NCBI GenBank assembly: GCA_016870425.1
Contig: VGBQ01000106.1
Location: forward strand, 1 to 9,144
Direction of reading: 5' to 3'
DNA: 9,144 bases
Source: Actinomycetota bacterium
Lineage (GTDB): Bacteria; Actinomycetota; Actinomycetes; S36-B12
Shown here: positions 1 to 4,945 of the stretch, one piece after another
Layout of the letters: each line of letters begins with the position of its first letter
Numbering within the stretch: position 1 is the first letter of the stretch
Made by a program: the position numbers and the translations under genes
Notes under the pieces: generated by a model
Database searches by the model: none
What the model saw: only the letters and a program-made list of their open reading frames with translations
Told to the model about the DNA's origin: nothing

Positions 1-246
1 CTCGTGACCGGCGCGGTGCACGATCCGCGCGTGCTCGTGCACGAGCCGGCCAAGTGGGTGGCTGCGCTGCGCCACTCCGATCCCGAACACGGTGACCGCC
101 CATCGGTGACCGATCGCGGAAGCGTGGTCTTCCGCGTCGAGACCGGCGAGGGATCGCACGGCGGGCAGGCGGGGAGGTACGCCGCCCTGTCCTACGACGC
201 GGAGGCTGTGGCCTGGGCGCTCACGGCGCTCGGGGTCCAGGGGTGA
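1..246 (+). CDS. ptrB: Oligopeptidase B-type S9 serine peptidase, C-terminal end (5' truncated by window)
   Basis: This is the last 81 codons of a prolyl-oligopeptidase-family (S9) enzyme. The reading frame is open from base 1, so the GTG at position 4 is internal and the gene begins outside the window. The fragment has the family's C-terminal layout: a short segment HDPRV carrying the predicted catalytic Asp (codon 22-24), then EPAKWVAALR, which closely matches the EPAKWVAKLR block of oligopeptidase B, then GSHGGQAGRY with the predicted catalytic His (codon 157-159), and a closing helix. The nucleophilic Ser would lie upstream. Family members are usually cytosolic and cleave short peptides, oligopeptidase B after Arg or Lys. 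The EPAKWVA block favours oligopeptidase B over prolyl endopeptidase, but substrate specificity cannot be confirmed from this fragment. The stop is TGA at 244-246. The 9-bp inverted repeat 44 nt downstream might end its transcript. Confidence 0.85.
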   Translation, partial: LVTGAVHDPRVLVHEPAKWVAALRHSDPEHGDRPSVTDRGSVVFRVETGEGSHGGQAGRYAALSYDAEAVAWALTALGVQG

Positions 247-289
247 CGTCGCTCACGGCGCAACGCCATCCATCCCGCCGCTAGACAAT

Positions 290-312
290 TGCGTACCGTC
301 CAGCGGTACGCA
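290..312. promoter_or_regulatory. Perfect 9-bp inverted repeat, operator-like
   Basis: The arms TGCGTACCG (290-298) and CGGTACGCA (304-312) are perfect reverse complements around the 5-nt spacer TCCAG. A -35-like TAGACA (282-287) abuts the left arm, and a weak -10-like TACGCA (307-312) lies in the right arm with a long 19-nt spacer. This would place the palindrome inside a promoter, a common position for TetR-type operators. No T-tract follows, so it is not a classical intrinsic terminator, although actinobacterial terminators often lack one. The repeat is seen directly; its role is inferred. Confidence 0.5.
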
Positions 313-344
313 TCTGACCAGGGCGATCGCATGCCCCTGCCTCC

Positions 345-358
345 CCGAGACGTCTCGG
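345..358. promoter_or_regulatory. 14-bp perfect palindrome CCGAGACGTCTCGG
   Basis: This is a gapless, fully symmetric 14-bp palindrome. Its centre lies about 52 bp upstream of the predicted transcription start at 404, suitable for a dimeric regulator acting on the sORF/ubiA promoter. With no spacer it would make a poor RNA hairpin, so a DNA-binding site is the more natural reading. One such palindrome is expected about once per 16 kb in unbiased sequence, so chance cannot be excluded. Confidence 0.3.
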
Positions 359-391
359 CGCACTCAGGGCCCATGCAGGGCGGATCCGGCG

Positions 392-403
392 TAGCCTCGC
401 GGC
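392..403 (+). promoter_or_regulatory. Predicted leaderless -10 element (TAGCCT) for the sORF/ubiA operon
   Basis: TAGCCT at 392-397 matches the actinobacterial -10 consensus TANNNT and is followed by exactly 6 nt (CGCGGC) before the ATG at 404, so transcription would start on or next to the A of the ATG. There is no clear -35 and no ribosome binding site at usable spacing. The same geometry appears at 4236, 4829 and 5631. It is the best candidate promoter for ubiA-dprE1-dprE2. Confidence 0.5.
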
Positions 404-487
404 ATGTCCACTCGCCGCGCGTGCCTCGCCCTGCTCGCCGCTGCCGCACTCGGCACCAGCCTCGCCCTCACGGCGAGGGCAGAGTAG
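404..487 (+). CDS. 27-aa ORF encoding only a signal peptide (orphan leader or gene remnant)
   Basis: The ATG at 404 opens a 27-codon frame that ends with TAG at 485-487. The peptide is a textbook Sec signal peptide: a basic N-terminus (MSTRR), a Leu/Ala-rich core of about 15 residues, and an AXA signal peptidase site (ARA), followed by a single Glu and the stop. No mature domain follows. It has its own -10 box at leaderless spacing, and its stop lies 5 nt before the ubiA GTG, in a different frame from ubiA. It may be the 5' stub of an exported-protein gene whose body was deleted, leaving its promoter in front of ubiA. It may also be a real small peptide whose translation couples to ubiA. A chance ORF is unlikely given the intact three-part signal peptide. 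Expression is unknown. Confidence 0.45.
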   Translation: MSTRRACLALLAAAALGTSLALTARAE

Positions 488-492
488 GCAAC

Positions 493-1374
493 GTGTCGAC
501 AGCCCGAGCCTTTGTCGTGGCGCTGCGCCCACGGCAGTGGGCCAAGAATCTCCTCGTCGTCGTGGCCCCGCTGGGTGCGGCGCGCCTCTTCGAGGTGCCG
601 GTGCTCATCGCGACGGCACTCGCCTTCGTGGCCTTCTGCCTCGTGGCGAGCGCGACGTACCTCGTCAATGACGTCGTCGATCGCGATCGTGATCGCGCAC
701 ATCCCACCAAGTCGACCCGGCCCGTCGCCTCCGGTGCCCTCTCGCCGCGGGCCGCGATCATCGGTGCAGTGGTGCTCGCGATCGCGGGTCTGGCCATCGC
801 CTTCGCCACGAGCATTCCCCTGGGCTGGGTCATCGTCGCCTACCTGCTCGTGACCGTCGCCTACTCGCTCTTCCTCAAGCACGCCCCGGTGCTGGAGTTG
901 GCGCTGCTCGCGCTGGGCTTCCTGCTGCGCGCGGTCGCGGGCGGTGCCGCGTCGGACATCCCGCTGTCGGAATGGTTCTTGCTGGTCGCGGGCTTCGGCT
1001 CGCTCTTCATGGCTGCCGGCAAGCGCTATGCCGAGCTGGTGCGCGTGGGCGAGTCGACGGGTGAGGCCGTCCCGGTGCGGGGCAGCCTCGCGGGTTATAG
1101 CCCGACGTACCTGCGCTTCGTCTGGACCGTGTCGGCGGGCATCACCGTGACGACCTACTGCCTGTGGGCCGTGGAGGTGGGAGGGGGGACCTCGATCCCC
1201 TGGGCGATGCTGAGCATCATCCCCTTCGCGCTGGGCATCCTGCGGTACGCCGTCGATGTCGATGCGGGGCGCGGGGAGTCCCCCGAGGAGGCCGTGCTCG
1301 CCGACTACTCACTGGCGGTCTTCGCGCTCGCCTGGGCCGTGCTCTTCGGGCTCGGGGCGCTGGGGGTCGGCTAG
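493..1374 (+). CDS. ubiA: Decaprenyl-phosphate phosphoribosyltransferase (UbiA family)
   Basis: This polytopic membrane prenyltransferase (293 aa; the M. tuberculosis Rv3806c protein is about 302) transfers 5-phosphoribose from PRPP to decaprenyl phosphate, the first committed step towards the arabinosyl donor DPA. The family's Asp-rich motif is N59-D-V-V-D63-R-D-R-D67, followed by a KSTRPVASG block. The second conserved patch is Y124-SLFL-K129, and a KRYAEL segment starts at Lys177. About eight to nine hydrophobic segments fill the remainder. I chose the GTG at 493 because the protein then begins just before ALRPRQWAKNLL, the usual start of this subfamily; the same frame stays open back to 289, but that stretch is Arg/Pro-rich and unlike the family. 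A GAGGG at 475-479 is rather distant, and AGAG at 481-484 is closer. dprE1 starts 2 nt after the stop, which strongly supports the DPA role over a quinone or heme prenyltransferase. Confidence 0.92.
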   Translation: MSTARAFVVALRPRQWAKNLLVVVAPLGAARLFEVPVLIATALAFVAFCLVASATYLVNDVVDRDRDRAHPTKSTRPVASGALSPRAAIIGAVVLAIAGLAIAFATSIPLGWVIVAYLLVTVAYSLFLKHAPVLELALLALGFLLRAVAGGAASDIPLSEWFLLVAGFGSLFMAAGKRYAELVRVGESTGEAVPVRGSLAGYSPTYLRFVWTVSAGITVTTYCLWAVEVGGGTSIPWAMLSIIPFALGILRYAVDVDAGRGESPEEAVLADYSLAVFALAWAVLFGLGALGVG

Positions 1375-1376
1375 GC

Positions 1377-2708
1377 ATGCTCACCGGATGGGGCCGCACG
1401 AGCCCGACCGCTGCCACGCTGTGCGCGGTCCACGATGAGGCCGACGTGGTCGATGCGGTCGGCGCGGCCACGCCGGAGCGGGGGATCCTCGCGCGGGGGC
1501 TGGGCAGGTCCTATGGGGACAGTGCGCAGGACGCGGGCGGGATCGTGCTCGACATGACGACGATGTCCGGCTTCACGCGCGATGGCTCGACGCTGCGCGC
1601 CCAGGCGGGGGCGAGTCTCGACGATGTGCTGCGCGCCATCGTGCCCGAGGGCTACTTCGTGCCGGTCACTCCCGGCACGCGCTTCGTCACCGTGGGGGGC
1701 GCCACCGCCGCCGACATCCACGGCAAGAACCACCACGTCGAGGGGTCTTTCGGCGCCCATGTGCGCCGCATGCGCGTGGTCACCGGCACGGGTGAGGTCG
1801 TGGAGTGCGCGCCGGGCAGCGATGCCTTCGCCGCCACGGTGGGCGGCATGGGGCTCACGGGTGTGATCACCGAGGCGCAGGTCGACCTGCTGCCCATCGC
1901 CACCTCCCGGATGCGCGTGGACACCGAGAGGCACGCCGACCTCGACGCACTCATGGCGGCGATGACGCAGGGCGATCACCAGTACCGCTACAGCGTGGCG
2001 TGGGTGGACAGCCTCTCGCCCGCGGGGCGCGGTGTGCTCACGCGCGGGGATCACGCGAGCCTGGCGGACCTGCCCGCGGGCACCGACGATCCGCTCGCCT
2101 ATGACCCTCGCCCGCGGCTCGGTGCCCCGCCGTGGATGCCGTCGGGTGCGCTCAATCGCGCGAGCACCCGGGCCTTCAACGAGGCATGGTTCCGCCGCGC
2201 ACCGCGTGAGCGTCGCGGGGAGATCACGTCGATCCCGGCGTTCTTCCATCCGCTCGACGGTGTCCGGCACTGGAACCGCGTCTATGGCCCCCGTGGTTTC
2301 CTGCAGTACCAGTTCGTCGTACCCGATGACGCAAGCGCGCTCGTCGGCCTCGCCCTGCAGCGCCTGCGCGAGGCGGGTGCACCCAGCTTCCTCACCGTGC
2401 TCAAGCGATTCGGCCCGGGCCATGACGCGCCGCTGTCCTTCCCGATGCAGGGGTGGACCCTCGCCGCCGACATCCCCGCGCGGATCCCGGCGTTGCGCGA
2501 TGTGCTCGACGCCCTCGACGGCGAGGTCATTGCGGCGGGTGGCCGGCACTATCTGGCCAAGGACTCGCGCATGTCCGCGCAGACGCTCTCGGCCGGCTAT
2601 CCGCAGCTCGCGCGATGGCGGGCCATGCGCGATGCCCTCGATCCGCGTGGCGTCTTCGCCTCCGACCAGGCCAGGCGCCTGGGCTTGACCCTAGGGTCAG
2701 CACCGTGA
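1377..2708 (+). CDS. dprE1: Decaprenylphosphoryl-beta-D-ribose 2'-oxidase, FAD subunit
   Basis: This 443-aa flavoprotein (M. tuberculosis DprE1 is 461 aa) oxidises the ribose 2'-hydroxyl of decaprenylphosphoryl-ribose, the first half of epimerisation to DPA. The FAD-binding half contains ARGLGRSYGD with Tyr46 (Tyr60 in M. tuberculosis), VTPGTRFVTVGGA, and DIHGKNHH with His115 (His132). The substrate half contains YQFVVP, FLTVLKRFGPG with Lys343 (Lys367), and YLAKDSR with Lys395 (Lys418). The end ASDQARRLGL matches the family C-terminus and is followed by a short TLGSAP tail. The ATG at 1377 gives MLTGWGRT, aligning with the family's LTGWGRT start. The position equivalent to M. tuberculosis Cys387, the covalent benzothiazinone target, is Ala363 (GWTLAAD against GWNICVD; reference residues recalled from memory). 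The enzyme should be active, since this Cys is not catalytic. It works with DprE2, encoded next to it. Confidence 0.95.
   Translation: MLTGWGRTSPTAATLCAVHDEADVVDAVGAATPERGILARGLGRSYGDSAQDAGGIVLDMTTMSGFTRDGSTLRAQAGASLDDVLRAIVPEGYFVPVTPGTRFVTVGGATAADIHGKNHHVEGSFGAHVRRMRVVTGTGEVVECAPGSDAFAATVGGMGLTGVITEAQVDLLPIATSRMRVDTERHADLDALMAAMTQGDHQYRYSVAWVDSLSPAGRGVLTRGDHASLADLPAGTDDPLAYDPRPRLGAPPWMPSGALNRASTRAFNEAWFRRAPRERRGEITSIPAFFHPLDGVRHWNRVYGPRGFLQYQFVVPDDASALVGLALQRLREAGAPSFLTVLKRFGPGHDAPLSFPMQGWTLAADIPARIPALRDVLDALDGEVIAAGGRHYLAKDSRMSAQTLSAGYPQLARWRAMRDALDPRGVFASDQARRLGLTLGSAP
2686..2699. promoter_or_regulatory. 14-bp palindrome containing the dprE2 ribosome binding site
   Basis: TGACCCTAGGGTCA is a perfect 14-bp palindrome in the last codons of dprE1. 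It contains AGGG (2693-2696), the likely Shine-Dalgarno of dprE2, 8 nt before its GTG at 2705. In RNA it can fold as a 5-bp stem (UGACC/GGUCA) around CUAG, partly hiding the Shine-Dalgarno. A ribosome finishing dprE1 would open the stem, giving translational coupling. A DNA operator role is possible but less likely at this internal position. Confidence 0.35.
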
Positions 2709-3463
2709 TCAACGCGGTGGGGCAGGCGCAGTCGGTGCTCGTGCTGGGAGGCGGCAGTGAGATCGCCGGGGCCATCCTGCGGGCGCTGCCTGCCGCGCGA
2801 CTGCAGCGCGTCGTGCTCGCCGGGCGTCGCTCATCGGTCATGGAGGAGCGCGCAGCGGAGCTCCGCGGCCGCGGCATCGCGGATGTCGAGACCGTCGACT
2901 TCGACGCGCGCGACACCGCGTCCCACGGCGCGATCATCGATGCGGCGTTCGATGCGGGGGATATCGACATCGTCCTGCTCGCCTTCGGCGTGCTGGGCGA
3001 CCAGGAGGCGCTGGAGTCCGATCCCGCCGCAGCGGTCGACCTCGTCACGGCCAACTACGTCGGCGCGGTGAGCGTGGGCCTGCACGTGGCGCGCCGGCTG
3101 CGCCAGCAGGGCCACGGTCGGCTCGTGGTGCTCTCGAGCGTGGCGGGTGATCGCGCGCGGCGCGCCAACTACATCTACGGCTCATCCAAGGCCGGGCTTG
3201 ATGCCTTCGCCCAGGGCCTGGGCGATGCGCTCGCCGGCAGCGGCGCAAGCGTGCTCGTGGTGCGCCCAGGTTTTGTGCGCACCACGATGACGCAGGGGAT
3301 GTCCGAGGCACCCTTCGCGACTGATGCCGACGCGGTCGCGGCGATCGTCGTGGCGGCGCTGGCCAAGGGCCGGGAGACGGTCTACGCCCCCGCAGTCCTG
3401 CGCCCGGTGATGGCCGCCATCAAGGCACTGCCCCGGGGAGTGTTCCGCCGGCTTCCCGGCTGA
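2705..3463 (+). CDS. dprE2: Decaprenylphosphoryl-2-keto-ribose reductase (short-chain dehydrogenase)
   Basis: This 252-aa short-chain dehydrogenase/reductase (M. tuberculosis DprE2 is about 254 aa) reduces the 2-keto intermediate made by DprE1 to decaprenylphosphoryl-arabinose. The Rossmann nucleotide loop reads VLVLGGGSEIAG (Gly15-17, Ser18, Glu19), the variant typical of DprE2 rather than the common TGxxxGxG. ANYVGAV supplies the structural Asn. The catalytic residues are Ser145 in LSSVAG and the YGSSK motif, Tyr158 and Lys162. A VRPGFVRT block follows, and the C-terminal hydrophobic segment resembles the family's membrane-associated tail. The GTG at 2705 overlaps the dprE1 stop (GTGA), and AGGG 8 nt upstream is a suitable ribosome binding site, so coupled translation is likely. 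Upstream in-frame starts would lie inside dprE1. The next gene converges from the minus strand 22 nt away. Confidence 0.93.
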   Translation: MINAVGQAQSVLVLGGGSEIAGAILRALPAARLQRVVLAGRRSSVMEERAAELRGRGIADVETVDFDARDTASHGAIIDAAFDAGDIDIVLLAFGVLGDQEALESDPAAAVDLVTANYVGAVSVGLHVARRLRQQGHGRLVVLSSVAGDRARRANYIYGSSKAGLDAFAQGLGDALAGSGASVLVVRPGFVRTTMTQGMSEAPFATDADAVAAIVVAALAKGRETVYAPAVLRPVMAAIKALPRGVFRRLPG

Positions 3464-3485
3464 GCACCCCCCGAGGCAGCGACGG

Positions 3486-4229
3486 CTAGAGGGCCTTGAG
3501 TGCTGTCAGGTGATAGCGCTGGATCGCCAGGAGCGCCAGCGTCTCGATGGTGGCGATCTGGGGCTCGGAGAAGACCCAGTTCTTCTGCTTCGGCACGAAC
3601 TTGTTGGCCTCGACCTCGATGATCGCGGCACCGTTGTACATCCAGATGGAGATCTCGTCGGCCGACTCACGGGTCGGCTGCGCGCCCGGCGTCGGCTCGA
3701 CGTACTTGACGTCCTCGTTGATGATCAGCTGCTCCTGGCCGTACATCCCCGGCTGGGTGAAGACGGAGATCTCGACCGTCGCGGTGCCGATCTTGGTGCC
3801 GGAGCCGTCCTTGATGTCATGGGTGTGCGTGCCGGCGCAGGAGTTGGCGGCGTTGACCAGGCCCTGCCAGGCGAACTCCGCCGTCTGCACGTCGGCGTAC
3901 TGGTAGACGAACTGGGCGACATCGAGGAAGTGGTCGGCCTTGTTCTGCTTGAACTCCATGGCCATGGCGGAGAACGCCGAGGACTTCTCGCCCTTGACGG
4001 GCTTGCCCTTGGTGTAGCACTCCACGGGGCGGGCGCCCTTCATGTTGACCGTGGTCTCGTAGCCGTCGATGGTGCCGAGCCAGCGGGGGTGCCAGGACTT
4101 CTTGATGAGGACCTGCTTCATGCCCTGCTCATTGAGGGCGACGTACTCCTTCTCGGCCGCCTGGGCCGGGACGGAGATGGCGAGGGTGGCGAGGGCCGCG
4201 GCTGAGGCGGCGGCGAGGAGTCTGCGCAT
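3486..4229 (-). CDS. Exported two-cysteine protein of unknown function
   Basis: I do not recognise this 247-aa protein with certainty. The N-terminus is a clear Sec signal peptide (MRRLL, then an Ala-rich core) with likely cleavage after AQA at residue 24. The mature part has two cysteines, Cys71 (VECYTK) and Cys131 (ANSCAG), which could form a disulfide. A helical stretch between them (about 85-130) is followed by beta-prone sequence (TATVEISVFTQ, EISIWMYNGAAIIEVEA) and a C-terminal helix. A Trp/helix followed by Cys-Ala-Gly-Thr and alternating strands loosely recalls the extracellular PknH-type sensor domain, but I would not assert it. The mature part is rich in Lys (KSSAF, KPVKGEK, VPKQKNW), unlike its Ala/Arg-rich neighbours. 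There is no lipobox and no other membrane segment, so it is probably secreted or wall-associated. A TAGCGT -10 box lies 6 nt before the ATG. Confidence 0.85.
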   Translation of the reverse strand: MRRLLAAASAAALATLAISVPAQAAEKEYVALNEQGMKQVLIKKSWHPRWLGTIDGYETTVNMKGARPVECYTKGKPVKGEKSSAFSAMAMEFKQNKADHFLDVAQFVYQYADVQTAEFAWQGLVNAANSCAGTHTHDIKDGSGTKIGTATVEISVFTQPGMYGQEQLIINEDVKYVEPTPGAQPTRESADEISIWMYNGAAIIEVEANKFVPKQKNWVFSEPQIATIETLALLAIQRYHLTALKAL

Positions 4230-4241
4230 TCCCCGACGCTA
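4230..4241 (-). promoter_or_regulatory. Predicted leaderless -10 element (TAGCGT) of the exported two-Cys gene
   Basis: On the minus strand TAGCGT (4241-4236) is followed by 6 nt (CGGGGA) and the ATG at 4229. The GGGGA directly before the ATG is too close to act as a normal ribosome binding site. Only 35 nt separate this gene from the upstream lipoprotein gene, so any -35 contact would fall near that gene's end. No convincing -35 is visible. Confidence 0.5.
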
Positions 4242-4264
4242 GCGGCTCGTGCCCGGCCGCGCGA

Positions 4265-4822
4265 CTATTCCTGGCTTTCGTCGTCCTGCTTCTTGTCGTC
4301 GCCGTCCTCGGGGGCGTGGATATTGGTGTAGCAGGTGACGGTCTGGCCCAGGAGGTCCTGGGTGTCCTCGTCCGGGGTGGCCATGGGCACGTCGGTCACC
4401 TGGGCGGCGAACTCATCGGCCGCGGCGAGGTCCTTCAGATCAAGTCCGGTGCCGGTCCACTGGGCGAGGACGGCGAGCCCGGGTCCCTCAACGAAGCCGA
4501 GAATCGCGTGGCTGCCGTCGTCGTCGGTGCGCACGTCGACGACCTGGCTCAGGGTGTAGTCGGGCTTGAGCACGGCCTCGATCGCCGCCACCGACTCCGG
4601 CGCCGCGGAGTCGCACAGCACGGCCAGGATCGTCTCGGGCTCGCTCGCCGAGGGGCTGGGAGAGGCCGGCGTACTCGGGGACGCGGGCGCGCTGGACGAG
4701 GCGGGGGCGCTCGGCGACGCACTGGGGGCCGCGGAACTGCTGGCGACCTCCTGCGTGCCGCCCGAGCAGGCACTGAGCACGAGCAGGCAGGCGGGGGCGA
4801 GGGCGAGGAGTGCGCGCTTCAT
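4265..4822 (-). CDS. Lipoprotein with Ser/Ala/Pro linker and acidic tail, function unknown
   Basis: This is a 185-aa predicted lipoprotein. MKRALLALAPACLLVLSAC is a type II signal peptide with lipobox L16-S-A-C19; Cys19 would be lipidated and anchored to the outer face of the membrane. Residues about 28-61 form a low-complexity Ser/Ala/Pro tether. A compact domain follows (about 62-168) with Cys70 (LCDSA) and Cys164 (TCYTN) placed at its two ends, probably disulfide-bonded. The last 16 residues are almost all charged or polar (EDGDDKKQDDESQE). I do not recognise the domain. The ATG at 4822 was chosen because it begins exactly at the signal peptide; the in-frame extension to 4936 precedes the signal and lacks support. 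A TACCCT -10 box lies 6 nt upstream. It faces the exported gene at 4946 across a 123-nt control region, near a two-component system whose signal it might influence. Confidence 0.88.
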   Translation of the reverse strand: MKRALLALAPACLLVLSACSGGTQEVASSSAAPSASPSAPASSSAPASPSTPASPSPSASEPETILAVLCDSAAPESVAAIEAVLKPDYTLSQVVDVRTDDDGSHAILGFVEGPGLAVLAQWTGTGLDLKDLAAADEFAAQVTDVPMATPDEDTQDLLGQTVTCYTNIHAPEDGDDKKQDDESQE

Positions 4823-4834
4823 GCCTCGAGGGTA
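4823..4834 (-). promoter_or_regulatory. Predicted leaderless -10 element (TACCCT) of the lipoprotein gene
   Basis: On the minus strand TACCCT (4834-4829) is followed by 6 nt (CGAGGC) and the ATG at 4822. GAGG one base before the ATG is too close for a Shine-Dalgarno. The spacing is identical to the elements at 392, 4236 and 5631. Confidence 0.5.
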
Positions 4835-4882
4835 CGTCGCACCCCCGCGCGACGCTCTCCCCGTGATCTCGCCGTCACCTGC

Positions 4883-4900
4883 TTCCCAGCCAGTTCCCAG
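4883..4900. promoter_or_regulatory. TTCCCAG direct repeat with 11-bp period, candidate response-regulator site
   Basis: TTCCCAG occurs at 4883-4889 and again at 4894-4900, separated by CCAG, so the period is exactly 11 bp, one helical turn. Tandem 7-bp half-sites at 11-bp period are the classic architecture for OmpR/PhoB-family dimers (for example the PhoB box), and MprA of M. tuberculosis is reported to bind loosely conserved direct repeats. The site lies between two divergent genes, 34-45 bp upstream of the predicted start at 4946 and about 61-78 bp upstream of the start at 4822. An OmpR-family regulator is encoded at 5643. The repeat is seen directly; the binding partner is inferred. Confidence 0.45.
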
Positions 4901-4933
4901 TCCCGCCCCTGGCGTCACCGGCGACTGCCCGGT

Positions 4934-4945
4934 CACACTCGATGC
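4934..4945 (+). promoter_or_regulatory. Weak leaderless -10 element (CACACT) of the exported helical protein gene
   Basis: CACACT (4934-4939) lies 6 nt before the ATG at 4946 and keeps only the A at position 2 and the T at position 6 of TANNNT. There is no ribosome binding site upstream of this ATG. A weak -10 next to a tandem regulator site would suit an activator-dependent promoter. The call rests on position more than on sequence. Confidence 0.3.

Noticed and set aside
289..492. In-frame N-terminal extension of ubiA by 68 codons
   Set aside because: The stretch is Arg/Pro/His-rich, overlaps two palindromes and the signal-peptide ORF in another frame, and does not resemble UbiA-family N-termini. 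The GTG at 493 gives the expected start.
1371..2549. Long antisense ORF (392 codons) over dprE1
   Set aside because: The translation is Arg/His/Gly-rich with no recognisable motif and lies opposite a clearly conserved gene. It is a high-GC shadow frame.
3447..3460. GCCGG-CTTC-CCGGC hairpin at the end of dprE2 as a bidirectional terminator for the convergent pair
   Set aside because: It has only a 5-bp stem, lies inside the coding sequence and has no T-tract. It could contribute but is not distinguishable from GC-rich background.
4823..4936. Upstream start for the lipoprotein gene at 4936
   Set aside because: It would bury the lipobox signal peptide 38 residues inside the protein and cover the divergent promoter region.
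4316..4945. Upstream in-frame extension of the exported helical protein gene
   Set aside because: It runs antisense through the lipoprotein gene and is Gly/Arg-rich, while the signal peptide begins exactly at 4946.
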